This document shows, in pieces, positions 43,523 to 52,951 of a stretch of DNA of 64,000 nt. The notes under the pieces are model-generated. The model searched no databases. It was not told the DNA's origin and was given only the letters and a program-made list of their open reading frames with translations. The position numbers and the translations under genes are program-made. The DNA is from Clostridia bacterium (lineage in GTDB: Bacteria; Bacillota; Clostridia; Oscillospirales; CAG-272). Within the stretch, counting starts at the first letter, position 1. Each line of letters begins with the position of its first letter. The DNA is taken from contig JAGAVJ010000045.1 of the NCBI GenBank assembly GCA_017942005.1, positions 16,092 through 80,091 on the forward strand. Direction: 5' to 3'.

Positions 43523-44812
43523 TCAAGGTTGATTGACATAATTAAGCGGATTCACCGCAGCGCCATTTTCACGCACGGTAAAGTGACAGTGATTACCGGT
43601 GGAGTCTCCTGTAGAACCGGCTTTTGCAATTTGCTGTCCCTTTGTCACAGTATCCCCTGCGGAAACAAGCAGCTTGGAATTATGCCCATATAACGTGGAA
43701 ATACCGCCGCCATGATCAATGACGACATAATATCCGTAGCTGTAATGGTATTCTGCCACAAGCACGGTTCCTGCATTGGCAGCATAGATTGCAGATCCGT
43801 ATGGAACCGGAATGTCTATCCCATTGTGATATTCACGGTATCCGTAGATCGGATTGATACGGTTGGAAAATCCGGACGTAATGGTCCCGTATTGAATATC
43901 CACCGGCCACCCAAGCGTACCGCCGACATAATTGGCAATTCGCTGTCTTTCTTCCTCTTCCTTTATTTTCTTTTCAATTTCAGCTTCTGCAGCTGCAACC
44001 TGTTTTTGTTTTGCAGCAATTTGATCTTCCAGTTTCTTTTTCTGCGCTTCCGATGCATCCTTATCATCTCGAAGCTTCAGAAAATCAGCTTCCAGCTGTG
44101 CAATCAACTCTTCGTTTTGCTTCCGTTTTTCTTCCAGTACCGGCATATCTGCCGATAACTTCTGCAAGGTTTGCTGTGCACTGTACTGCAGCGATTGATA
44201 ATCGTTTTTTAATGCGGTTAAATCCTGTCTTGACTGATCCAATGCGCGCAGCACACGTTTATCATATTCCAGCAGACTCGCAATGATATCCACACGATAC
44301 AGTAAATCCGAAAAACTGTCCGATGAGAGCATGATTTCCAGATAAGAGGTAAAACTGTCCTCGTAATTGATGCGCAGTCGTTGAATAAACACATCATACC
44401 GTTCATCAATTTCCTGTTCCTTTTCCACAACAGCCGCTTCATAAATCGTAAGCTGTGTATTGTAGACATTAAGCAGTTCATTGGTTTTATCAATTTCTGA
44501 TTCCAGTGCGGTAATCTCTTTGTCCAGTGATATTTTTAAAGCTTGTGCAGCGGCAATATCCGCTTCTGTCTTCCGATATGCTGACAGGGCATTTTCATAA
44601 TCCTGCTGCGCAATAGCAGAAGAACCTCTGAGCGCTGCAAGCTCCTCTTCCATAATCTTCACCGCTTGCCGATCAGCAGCGGCATCGTATGCTGTCACAG
44701 GAATGATAAGCGACCATTTTGGAATGGCATAAGATGCCAGAAGGCCAACGATCAGAAAGAGTATCCCCGCTTTGACATGGGGCCGCACACTTCTTTTTTT
44801 ATTCAATTTCAT
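43523..44812 (-). CDS. M23 peptidase with coiled coil (EnvC-like), copy 2
   Basis: A 429-residue exported peptidoglycan endopeptidase or hydrolase activator. N-terminal membrane segment, coiled coil over about residues 45-280, then the LytM/M23 domain with zinc ligands in HNGIDIP and HCHF. All visible ligands are kept, so it can be catalytic. It is a tandem paralogue of the gene upstream (44951-46387); both share motifs such as SFTSYLEIMLSSDSFSDLLYR with one substitution. AAGGAAG is 9 bases before ATG 44812. Likely regulated by FtsEX. Confidence 0.9.
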   Translation of the reverse strand: MKLNKKRSVRPHVKAGILFLIVGLLASYAIPKWSLIIPVTAYDAAADRQAVKIMEEELAALRGSSAIAQQDYENALSAYRKTEADIAAAQALKISLDKEITALESEIDKTNELLNVYNTQLTIYEAAVVEKEQEIDERYDVFIQRLRINYEDSFTSYLEIMLSSDSFSDLLYRVDIIASLLEYDKRVLRALDQSRQDLTALKNDYQSLQYSAQQTLQKLSADMPVLEEKRKQNEELIAQLEADFLKLRDDKDASEAQKKKLEDQIAAKQKQVAAAEAEIEKKIKEEEERQRIANYVGGTLGWPVDIQYGTITSGFSNRINPIYGYREYHNGIDIPVPYGSAIYAANAGTVLVAEYHYSYGYYVVIDHGGGISTLYGHNSKLLVSAGDTVTKGQQIAKAGSTGDSTGNHCHFTVRENGAAVNPLNYVNQP

Positions 44813-44839
44813 CTTCCGAATCTTCCTTGGCTTCAATTA

Positions 44840-44926
44840 GGGGCGATATCGCCCCGTCTTTCAACATTCGTAATTGTCTCCCACCGCCGATAGGGGCGAT
44901 GGAAGGAACATCTTACTTTTCGTTAT
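44840..44926. repeat. Repeat family C between the two M23 genes
   Basis: GGGGCGATATCGCCCC (44840-44855), GTCTTTCAACA, a CCACCGCCGATAGGGGCGATGG stem and the ending ATCTTACTTTTCGTTATA. Confidence 0.65.
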
Positions 44927-44950
44927 ATCTTCGATGTATGAAATTCTATA

Positions 44951-46387
44951 TTATTTATTTGAGACATACTTCAGCGGATCTGTCGGAGAACCGTCAATCC
45001 GAACACTGAAGTGGCAATGGTTGCCATTGGAATCTCCTGTGCTTCCTGCCATAGCAATCTGCTGCCCTTGCTTTACCACATCCCCTACCTTGACGAGCAA
45101 GGAGGTGTTATGTGCATAGAGAGTGGAAATTCCGTTGCCATGATCAATAACAATATACCGTCCATAACTGTAGTGTTCTTCTGCAATGATCACCGTACCG
45201 CCATCAGAGGCATAAATGGCGGAATTATATGCATATGGAATATCAATCCCGTTATGGAACTCTGTTTGTCCATAGAGACCAACTCTCCATCCAAACGAAG
45301 AAGACACTTTTTTATATGAAGACTCTGTTGGCCAGATATAGGTACCGGTTACCACATCAGATGCCGACAAGGTTCCTGTCGTCGATGAATCACCCGGTGT
45401 AGTAACGGTTGAAGCAGGCGGTGTCTGTGTCTGATTTTGATTTTTCCGCTCCTCTTCTTCTTTCCTTCTGCGTTCTTCCTCTTCCTTTTTTTTGCGTTCT
45501 GCTTCTTCTCTTGCTTTTCTTGCAGCTTCTTCCTGTGCTTTGCGGATTTTTTCTTCAATCTCAGCTTCCGCTTTTTCCAGTTCCGCTGCTTTTCGATTGT
45601 ACGAGCTTTCAATTTGCTGCTTGATTTCTTGTGCAGTTTCTTTGGATTTATACGCTTCTGCCATTTTTTGATCAAGCTCCGCAAGCAAAGCGGCACTTTC
45701 CGAACGCTTATCTTCCAAAAGCGGCATTTGTTCCGTTAGAGAAGTTAACGTTTCCTGCGCCCGGAACTGCAATGACTGGTACTCTGTCTGCATTTCCGTC
45801 AAATCTTTTTTTGCGGTATCCAGCGCTGCAAGTACGCGCTGATCATAATCCAGCAGGCTTGCAACAATATCTACACGGTATAAAAGATCGGAGAAACTGT
45901 CAGAAGATAATACAATTTCCAGATAGGAGGTGAAACTGTCCTCATAATTGGCACGAACACGTTCTAAAAAGATTCCGTACCGCTTGTCAATTTCCGCTTG
46001 TTTCTCCTCAATGGCTGTACTGTAATAGGTCAACTGCGTATTATAGACATTCAACAACTCCTGGGTTGCATTGATTTCCGTTTCCAAGGCTGAAATATCT
46101 GCATCCAGTGCAATCTTTGCGTCATACGCTTTCATATAATCATATTCCGCATGATCATAAGCATCCATCGCTTCTTGATATTGATCCCGCGCCATGGAAC
46201 GTTTCTCTTTTAAAATTGCAAGTTCTTCTTCCATTTTTTTCAGAGTCTGCGCATCAGATTCCGACATGGAAACTGCTTGCAGCGGTATCACAAGCAACCA
46301 CTTGGGTACAGCATAACCGAGCAGTACTGCACATAAACATAAGAGAACCGCCCGTTTTCCTAATTTTTTTAAAAATTTTTTATTCAT
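44951..46387 (-). CDS. M23 peptidase with coiled coil (EnvC-like), copy 1
   Basis: A 478-residue paralogue of the following gene. Membrane segment at the N-terminus, coiled coil to about 250, a strongly charged Lys/Glu stretch (about 255-320, KAEAEIEEKIRKAQEEAARK-like) absent from copy 2, a Thr/Pro linker, then the M23 domain with HNGIDIP and HCHF. It starts 24 bases after ftsX and lacks a clear Shine-Dalgarno, so its translation probably depends on ftsX. By the FtsEX-EnvC/CwlO paradigm it is the likely partner of FtsX. Confidence 0.9.
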   Translation of the reverse strand: MNKKFLKKLGKRAVLLCLCAVLLGYAVPKWLLVIPLQAVSMSESDAQTLKKMEEELAILKEKRSMARDQYQEAMDAYDHAEYDYMKAYDAKIALDADISALETEINATQELLNVYNTQLTYYSTAIEEKQAEIDKRYGIFLERVRANYEDSFTSYLEIVLSSDSFSDLLYRVDIVASLLDYDQRVLAALDTAKKDLTEMQTEYQSLQFRAQETLTSLTEQMPLLEDKRSESAALLAELDQKMAEAYKSKETAQEIKQQIESSYNRKAAELEKAEAEIEEKIRKAQEEAARKAREEAERKKKEEEERRRKEEEERKNQNQTQTPPASTVTTPGDSSTTGTLSASDVVTGTYIWPTESSYKKVSSSFGWRVGLYGQTEFHNGIDIPYAYNSAIYASDGGTVIIAEEHYSYGRYIVIDHGNGISTLYAHNTSLLVKVGDVVKQGQQIAMAGSTGDSNGNHCHFSVRIDGSPTDPLKYVSNK

Positions 46388-46411
46388 GATGATAAATTAA
46401 CTTTTGCAAAA

Positions 46412-47305
46412 TTATACTTTCATATATTTCCGCAGCGAAATAGCAGAACCAAGTATACCTGCAATGACACCAATGACAATAAAACCGAGAATCAAATAGG
46501 TTTGCACCTCTGAAAGCGGCGTCACAGAGATCATTTTATAATCATTCGACATTGCATTGAAAATTGCATTGTAAAGAATCGTTTGAAGCAAATATGCAAG
46601 ACCAGCGGAAATAAGACCGATGATAATACCTTCAATGATAAACGGCGTCATCATAAAAAAGTTTGTCGCGCCGATATATCGCATGGCAGAAATTTCGCGG
46701 TTTCTGGATTCTACACCCAGCTTAATGGTGTTGATAATGATAAAGATACTGATAACAAACAGAATCGCCAAAAACCACACAAAAATAAAGGAAACACCGC
46801 TTTTGATATTCTCGATATCATTTGCAATATCGGTACGGTTGTTGACCTTGCTGACGTGATCCAATTGACCAAGCTGATACACAAGGTTTGCAACACGGGA
46901 ATTGTCTTCGTATGTAATTTTAAAAACATCCGGAAGAATATTTTCCTGATTTTCAAAAATATCGTCCACCAGATACGAATATTCACCGTAACGGAAACGC
47001 TCGGATTCCAGACCCTCTTCTTCAGAAATATATTTTACTTCTTTGATATTATCAAGTGCAGCAATCTCCTCTGACAATGCTGCAATTTGTTCATCGGTGG
47101 CATCCAGCTCTGCTATGACAACAATTTCATTCAGCTGAGCAACTTCTTCAATGTTAACATTGACATTATATACCAAAAGGGAAAAACTACCCATCAAAAC
47201 AAGACAGGACAGCAAAACGGTAATTGCCGCCAAGGACATAAGCCCGTTTCTCCATAATCCCTTAAATGCCTGCTGGAAAAAATAGAATATGTTATACCGT
47301 CTCAT
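46412..47305 (-). CDS. ftsX: Cell-division ABC transporter permease FtsX
   Basis: A 297-residue protein with four membrane segments, a large extracytoplasmic loop between TM1 and TM2 (ECD, about 50-165) and a final FtsX/MacB-type domain. The N-terminal MRRYNIFYFFQQAFKGLWRNG is typical. The ATG at 47305 overlaps the last codons of ftsE, with GGAGG upstream. With FtsE it forms the complex that controls cell-wall hydrolases during division or elongation. Confidence 0.94.
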   Translation of the reverse strand: MRRYNIFYFFQQAFKGLWRNGLMSLAAITVLLSCLVLMGSFSLLVYNVNVNIEEVAQLNEIVVIAELDATDEQIAALSEEIAALDNIKEVKYISEEEGLESERFRYGEYSYLVDDIFENQENILPDVFKITYEDNSRVANLVYQLGQLDHVSKVNNRTDIANDIENIKSGVSFIFVWFLAILFVISIFIIINTIKLGVESRNREISAMRYIGATNFFMMTPFIIEGIIIGLISAGLAYLLQTILYNAIFNAMSNDYKMISVTPLSEVQTYLILGFIVIGVIAGILGSAISLRKYMKV

Positions 47306-47984
47306 CTTCTTCAAACATACCTCCGATTCTGTCTTCGACAATATGGCCATCTCGAATCGTTATGACACGTTTTTGGAAATAATCGACAATATTTTTTTCA
47401 TGTGTAACGACAATCACCGTCTTGCCTTTGGAATTGATTTTCACAAGAAGATTCATAATTTCCATTTTCATTTTCGGATCAATGTTGGCAGTCGGCTCGT
47501 CCGCAATGATAATTCTCGGATTGTTTGCAAGTGCACGCGCCAATGCGACACGCTGCTGTTCCCCTCCTGACAATTCCGATGGGAAATTTTTATATTTATC
47601 AACCAGACCGACAATTGATAAAATGGTCGGCACACGGCGTTTGATGACAGAGGTTGGTTCGCCGATGACACGCATTGCAAAAGCGACATTTTCATACACT
47701 GTTTTTTTATCAAACAGACGAAAATCCTGGAATACCATGCCCAGCTGGCGTCTGTAATATGGGATTTTATAATTGGGAATTTTGTTCAGATTATAGTCTC
47801 CTACCCGAAGCACCCCGCTTGTGACCTGCTCTTCTCTCAGCAAAAGCCGCATCAGCGTGGATTTTCCTGCACCGGATGCACCAACGATAAACACAAATTC
47901 ACCGTCTTCAATTTTTAGATTTATATTTTCCAGTGCAACAGTTCCATTCGGAAATATTTTTGTTACATCATTAAATTCTATCAT
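47292..47984 (-). CDS. ftsE: Cell-division ATP-binding protein FtsE
   Basis: A 230-residue ABC ATPase. Walker A GASGAGKS, Q-loop VFQDFRLF, signature LSGGEQQRVALARAL and Walker B IIADEPTANID are intact. The fused overlap with ftsX is the standard arrangement. It drives the FtsX-dependent activation of peptidoglycan hydrolases rather than substrate transport. Confidence 0.95.
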   Translation of the reverse strand: MIEFNDVTKIFPNGTVALENINLKIEDGEFVFIVGASGAGKSTLMRLLLREEQVTSGVLRVGDYNLNKIPNYKIPYYRRQLGMVFQDFRLFDKKTVYENVAFAMRVIGEPTSVIKRRVPTILSIVGLVDKYKNFPSELSGGEQQRVALARALANNPRIIIADEPTANIDPKMKMEIMNLLVKINSKGKTVIVVTHEKNIVDYFQKRVITIRDGHIVEDRIGGMFEEDETV

Positions 47985-48106
47985 TTTGATTACTCAATTC
48001 TATGACCTGTCCTTTGTTTTGACATTCGCCGATGTTCTTGTCATAAATAATCTTTGCCAAAGCCTATTGTATTAGATAGGACACAACTATATGGCTGCAT
48101 TTCCAT

Positions 48107-48205
48107 AAGGGGCAGCATCACCCCGTCATTCAACATAAATAAGCGGCTCCCGCCGCCAATAAAGGTGGAATGAGGAAAGACATCTTGCTTTTCGTTATAT
48201 ATTTT
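48107..48205. repeat. Repeat family C upstream of ftsE
   Basis: GGGGCAGCATCACCCC (48109-48124), GTCATTCAACA, CTCCCGCCGCC...GGTGGAA and ATCTTGCTTTTCGTTATA. The right stem is degenerate. Confidence 0.6.
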
Positions 48206-48261
48206 TTGAATATGCTTGCGTTATTTTCTGTTTTCGACAAATACTGTTAAAAATACTCGAA

Positions 48262-48346
48262 ATGCGTCAACCCATAGTATCGATCATCACCAACAGACTC
48301 TTTCTGAAACGATAAAGTCTGATTGGAATTTTTAGGGTTGACGCAT
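48262..48346. repeat. Long inverted repeat between cdaR-like gene and ftsE
   Basis: Perfect 12-base arms ATGCGTCAACCC (48262-48273) and GGGTTGACGCAT (48335-48346), with an inner CAGACT/AGTCTG. No T-run and no ORF. Could be a folded RNA, a protein site or a small repeat. The gap (47985-48398) otherwise holds only repeat C. Confidence 0.6.
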
Positions 48347-48398
48347 CAAAGAGCGTATTTATAATGTCTGTTTTGCGGATGCGCACAGATTTCGTTTT

Positions 48399-49484
48399 TT
48401 AATATTTTACAGGTTTCGAGGAAAGATATTTCTGTACCATTAATGCAACCTTGAAGGTGATTGCATGTTCAAATTCACGCAGATCAAGACCGGTCAGCTT
48501 GCGGATTTTTTCCAGACGGTAAACAAGCGTATTCCGATGTACAAACAGCTTGCGGGAGGTTTCAGAAACATTCAGATTGTTCTCAAAGAAACATTGAATG
48601 GTCATCAGCGTTTCACGGTCAAGCGCTTCCAGACTTCCCTTTTTGAATACTTCATTCATGAACATTTCACACAGTGTGGTCGGAAGCTGATAAATCAGAC
48701 GTCCAATTCCAAGATTTTCATACGAAATGATATTCTTCTCCGTATCAAAAACCTTACCGACTTCAATCGAAGTCTGTGCTTCTTTATAAGAGCGTGCCAG
48801 ATCCTTGATGGTGGAAACCGCAGTACCGATACCGATGGATACCTTTGTATAGAATTCGGAATTGATGGTATCTGCAATCTGCTTTGCCATCTTTTCCACT
48901 TCACGGATTTCATAATTCGGCTTGACTTCTTTGATTAAGACAACATCGTGCTCGCTGACATTGATGACAAAATCCTTGTTCTTATCCGGATACATATTTT
49001 GGATAACATCAAACGGAATAATATCCGTTTTGCCGTGGAACTTAATCAAAATGGCAATGCGCATGACTTCTGTAGAGAAATGAAGCTCCTTGGACTTGAT
49101 ATAAATATCACTCGGAAGAATATTGTCCAATATAATATTCTTGATAAAGGAGCTCTTATCGTATTTTTCATCATACAGATTCTTGATATTGCTGAGTGCA
49201 ACAGCAAGAACCATCGCAAGCTCTTCTGCCTTTTTGTCTTCTCCTTCGACAAAAATAATATATTCGTTTTTGGTTGCTCCACCGATTGGACGATAAGTAT
49301 AGCCACCGGAAACAACAGATTCTGTTGTATAAGCCATCTCATCACGGATTCCCTGACGTGTTTCACCGATCTTAACAAGTTCGCTGCAAGAAATAATTAC
49401 GCCATTTTCGTCGATGACCCCAATGACACGTTCCACAGCCTCTCGCATCTGGTGAATAATTCCCTGGAACAATCTAGTTGACAT
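48399..49484 (-). CDS. CdaR/PucR-like transcriptional regulator
   Basis: A 361-residue regulator. The C-terminal 60 residues form a PucR/CdaR-type helix-turn-helix (LFVHRNTLVYRLEKIRKLTGLDLRE), preceded by a GGDEF-like/CdaR middle region. The N-terminus (FQGIIHQMREAVERVIGVIDENG) matches the sugar-diacid recognition domain. The effector is unknown; CdaR proteins respond to glucarate/galactarate, but no such genes are nearby. AGGAGGAC precedes ATG 49484. A CAGTGG/CCACTG hairpin lies before it. Confidence 0.88.
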   Translation of the reverse strand: MSTRLFQGIIHQMREAVERVIGVIDENGVIISCSELVKIGETRQGIRDEMAYTTESVVSGGYTYRPIGGATKNEYIIFVEGEDKKAEELAMVLAVALSNIKNLYDEKYDKSSFIKNIILDNILPSDIYIKSKELHFSTEVMRIAILIKFHGKTDIIPFDVIQNMYPDKNKDFVINVSEHDVVLIKEVKPNYEIREVEKMAKQIADTINSEFYTKVSIGIGTAVSTIKDLARSYKEAQTSIEVGKVFDTEKNIISYENLGIGRLIYQLPTTLCEMFMNEVFKKGSLEALDRETLMTIQCFFENNLNVSETSRKLFVHRNTLVYRLEKIRKLTGLDLREFEHAITFKVALMVQKYLSSKPVKY

Positions 49485-49583
49485 AAGGTGCGTCCTCCTA
49501 AACCTTTCACACATCACAGTGGTTCTCCACTGTATAATTCCTTGAATTTCTATATATAAATAAATTTATATATCCCAATTAAA

Positions 49584-50348
49584 TCAAATGCTTTTGACTG
49601 TCTGAATCACGCCGATGATAAGAAAAACGGCTGCAACTGCATACAGAACATAAACATACGATACGTAAAAAACTCCGATGCTGCCAAGCATCAGGACCAC
49701 TGCACCGATTAATGCAACCGCTGCACAAATAAGTAATGCCGCTGGTTTGATGTCAGCAAATAAATCCTTCTTTTTGGATTTTGCCAACATGACACAAACC
49801 ATAAATAGAATTGGCAGTACGATCGTTCCGATACGGAATAACACTGCAAGCACAGAGCTGAACGCACGAACCGTTGAAAGTCCAAATCCCGCATGCACCA
49901 ATAAGCCTTCACACAGGCAGAAGCATGCAAGCGCCAAAAAAGCAAACGGATAAATATAGCGAATGAAATACAGTGCACAGATACCAATCACAAGAATGAC
50001 GGAATATACCGATGCAATACCAGGATTGACAGCATATACCGCACCGCAAAGAAGCGCTGTAATACCGCAGCCAAGTACGTTGTATTTGGTTATCACCTTG
50101 GTACTATCATCAATCCCTTTACGTTTGCGGCTGATAAAAAACACAATAGACAGCGCAAACAGAACAAGACATGCGATGGTCATCGTCGGTGCAACAACTT
50201 CATACATCCGGATGGTATTGAATGAATTTTTCAAACTCATGATCAATGTTACAGCACAGGTGGCGATAATAAATGCCAGCATCAGCCGGTTTATCATCCG
50301 ATCATTCTCCTCCTGTGTCATGACTGACTTCTTTTGTTTTTCACTCAT
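49584..50348 (-). CDS. Multi-pass membrane protein of unknown function
   Basis: A 254-residue protein, not recognised. About seven hydrophobic segments and a conserved-looking amphipathic start EENDRMINRLMLAF. No transporter signature. Downstream of rsmE and upstream of the regulator. The ATG at 50348 is preferred over TTG 50354; GAAAGGA lies upstream. Confidence 0.75.
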   Translation of the reverse strand: MSEKQKKSVMTQEENDRMINRLMLAFIIATCAVTLIMSLKNSFNTIRMYEVVAPTMTIACLVLFALSIVFFISRKRKGIDDSTKVITKYNVLGCGITALLCGAVYAVNPGIASVYSVILVIGICALYFIRYIYPFAFLALACFCLCEGLLVHAGFGLSTVRAFSSVLAVLFRIGTIVLPILFMVCVMLAKSKKKDLFADIKPAALLICAAVALIGAVVLMLGSIGVFYVSYVYVLYAVAAVFLIIGVIQTVKSI

Positions 50349-50498
50349 TATCAAAACATATCCTTTCCGTCTCCTCCGTCTCTGTACGCGGTATGAGACT
50401 TGAAATCATTCTCTGCTAAGAAAAGGCTGTCATGTTGCCAAGGCGCGGTAAGAGCAGCGCAGCCTACCGCTGTTGATCACAGCATCCCCATTCGTTTT

Positions 50499-50660
50499 TC
50501 AATAAGGGGCAACGCCCCGTCATTCAACAAGCGACCTAGGGCATTTGCCCCTTAGACTTTCCGTAGGGGATTTTTATCCCCTACGGAAAGTCTGAGATGG
50601 AACCTGCCGCCTATAAGAGGCGGGGGACATCATGTCGCGGTTATAAGAAACGTGAGACAC
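50499..50660. repeat. Repeat family C, long copy with an 18-bp palindrome
   Basis: GGGGCAACGCCCC (50506-50518), GTCATTCAACA, GGGCATTTGCCC, then a perfect 18-base inverted pair AGACTTTCCGTAGGGGAT (50554-50571) and its complement (50576-50593), CTGCCGCCTATAAGAGGCGGGGG and ACATCATGTCGCGGTTATA. Fills most of the 324-base gap. Confidence 0.7.
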
Positions 50661-50672
50661 CTCTTGCTAAAA

Positions 50673-51434
50673 TTATAATTCAAACGCATACGTCATCGCC
50701 GCCAGAACAAAACCAGATGCAGTCTCACAGCGCAGGATACGTTTTCCAAGATTAATGGCAGTCATACCAGCACTTGCTGCTTTGTCAACCTCCGCTCTGT
50801 CGTATCCGCCTTCCGGACCGATATACACCGCCGCCTCCGGCAAATGATCCAGAGACAATAGACGGTCCATCGTATGACCAAGCACCGTTTTAAGAGATAC
50901 GGTGTCATCCCCTTCATAACAGAACAGCGGCAAATCTGTTTTTTGTCCGGCTTCAATCGCACAAGGAAATGAAATCGGCGCCCGAACCTCTGGAATGTAT
51001 CCCCGTCCGCATTGTTTTGCGGCTTCCTCTGCAATTTTCTGCCATCTTGCAATTTTCTTTTCCGCAGACTTTTCATCAAGCTTTACAATACAGCGGGCAC
51101 TTGTAACCGGTGTGACAGATGCTGCACCAAGCTCTACCGCTTTTTGGATGATGTATTCCATTTTGTCCCCTTTGGGCAGCGACTGGTACAGATGTATCTT
51201 TATGGGAAGCTCTGTATCGTTTTCTCGTGTATCATTCACAGAGAGCAGCACCTCATCCGGTTTTACGGAAAGAATCGTGCACAGGTACTCGGTTTTCTGC
51301 ATATCGCATACCGTGATAGGATCACCTACCGCCATTCGGAGTGAATATGCGATATGATGTGCATCATCTCCCACAATTGGGATCAAGCCTTCCTCCAAAC
51401 GCATGGATGCACGAGACAGAAAAAAACGTGCCAT
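50673..51434 (-). CDS. rsmE: 16S rRNA m3U1498 methyltransferase RsmE
   Basis: A 253-residue SPOUT methylase. The N-terminal PUA-like part starts MARFFLSR; the knotted SAM site shows IGPEGGYDRAEVDKA and the final LGKRILRCETA. Start 51434 fits GGGAGGA upstream; the longer frame to 51515 is unsupported. Beside prmA and dnaJ as in many Firmicutes. Confidence 0.95.
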   Translation of the reverse strand: MARFFLSRASMRLEEGLIPIVGDDAHHIAYSLRMAVGDPITVCDMQKTEYLCTILSVKPDEVLLSVNDTRENDTELPIKIHLYQSLPKGDKMEYIIQKAVELGAASVTPVTSARCIVKLDEKSAEKKIARWQKIAEEAAKQCGRGYIPEVRAPISFPCAIEAGQKTDLPLFCYEGDDTVSLKTVLGHTMDRLLSLDHLPEAAVYIGPEGGYDRAEVDKAASAGMTAINLGKRILRCETASGFVLAAMTYAFEL

Positions 51435-51715
51435 TTTTAAAAATCCTCCCGGAAATACTGCGAAATACACACGCAGGAGACTCTTGACAAAATGCCTAAG
51501 AGTGTTTCCATGCAACTTTCATTTCTGTACGTTCCACAAATAGTATACTACAAATTTGCCAAATTGTCAAAGGGTATTTTGGATATTCTCCCTAAAATTT
51601 TAAGTTTATTAACATTTTCAGGCAAATTACGGTAGTTTTCCGATCATTTCACAGTGTTTAGGCACGTTTCACAAATTCAAAGCGCCTTTTTTGTGGATAT
51701 CGCCAATCCGAAAAT

Positions 51716-52642
51716 TCAAGCGGCAGGCGTAAATGCAAACGCCGTCCAGCCGTTATCCCGGACCTCTTCAAGTACCGTATACCCCTGTTCCACCATCGCA
51801 CGCCGCACCTCATCTGCACGTTCATTAATGATACCGGATGTAATATATACCGCATGGGGCATCAGATACGCGCCGATTTCCGGCGCCATGCGGATGATAA
51901 TATCCGCAACAATGTTCGCGGTGCAAATATGAAACCGCTTGTCCTCACCTTTTGGAACATCACGTAAAAGATCAGACACGCCGCACATCACATTTGTCAC
52001 ATGATTTTCTGCCATATTCTCCGCAGCCACACGAACCGCTACCGGATCAATATCATATGCCTCTCCTTCAGAGATTCCGAGAAGGGAGCCGCAAATGGCA
52101 AGAATTCCGGAGCCGGTTCCAACATCCAGCATACGGTCTCCGGGCTTCACGTACTTTTCAAGGAGTGTTGCACACAGCCGTGTCGTTTCATGCGTACCTG
52201 TACCAAACGCCATGCCGGGATCCATATACAATACAATTTCACCGTCCTGTGCTTGATAGGAATCTGCTTCCCAAAGCGGCACTACAACCAACCGCTGTCC
52301 GATTTTTGTTGGATGGTAATATTTTCTCCACGCGGTAGACCATGCTTCCTCATCAACGCCGACAAATTCAATATCACATGATATCGCAAGTGCCCGGAAG
52401 CGGTCGCGCAAAAACGATGCATATTCCGCGATGCTCTTGTCCTCCGGAACATATATAGATACCGCAATTTTCGACTTATCGCAGTTTAATATGCTTTCAT
52501 CAATCAAATCGGCATATACGGTGTCCATATCAATATCGGAGTAATCCTCTATCATAATCTGACTGTCAAGCATCATCATAACGGCACAGATGGTTTCCAT
52601 ATCCTCCAGCCGTCCGTTCACTTTCAACTGGGTCCATTCCAT
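51716..52642 (-). CDS. prmA: Ribosomal protein L11 methyltransferase PrmA
   Basis: A 308-residue SAM-dependent methylase that trimethylates L11. Motifs AFGTGTHETT, LDVGTGSGILAI and TANIVADIII are the PrmA set. Start 52642 (MEWTQ) is preferred to GTG 52651 because GAGGTGAAGG lies just upstream. Typical dnaJ-prmA-rsmE order. Confidence 0.95.
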   Translation of the reverse strand: MEWTQLKVNGRLEDMETICAVMMMLDSQIMIEDYSDIDMDTVYADLIDESILNCDKSKIAVSIYVPEDKSIAEYASFLRDRFRALAISCDIEFVGVDEEAWSTAWRKYYHPTKIGQRLVVVPLWEADSYQAQDGEIVLYMDPGMAFGTGTHETTRLCATLLEKYVKPGDRMLDVGTGSGILAICGSLLGISEGEAYDIDPVAVRVAAENMAENHVTNVMCGVSDLLRDVPKGEDKRFHICTANIVADIIIRMAPEIGAYLMPHAVYITSGIINERADEVRRAMVEQGYTVLEEVRDNGWTAFAFTPAA

Positions 52643-52691
52643 TCCCTTCACCTCAATTTATATTGATTTTCAAACTTTCTATATATTAATC

Positions 52692-52821
52692 CAATTGTAA
52701 AACTCCGTTTTACAATTGATCTCATCGGACTGACGCAGTCCGATGGCTCCCTTTGGTCGCTTTGAAGGTGTCTTTAGAGACAGGAATACCTGTACGACAT
52801 AAGACGCTTGGCGTCTTATGT
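52692..52821. repeat. Cluster of three palindromes between dnaJ and prmA
   Basis: CAATTGTAAAAC/GTTTTACAATTG (52692-52718), CATCGGACT/AGTCCGATG (52723-52745) and ACATAAGACGC/GCGTCTTATGT (52797-52821). No T-run follows. It fills the gap of 309 bases. Confidence 0.65.
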
Positions 52822-52951
52822 CATAGCGACGCATTTATTAATATATTGCACTACGGGCAATACAAAATTATGACTTTTACAATCGCCTGTTTCTATACAT
52901 TCCAAAGGAGACATATATATTGCTATATATGCCCCCTTGACATGTTTTGTT

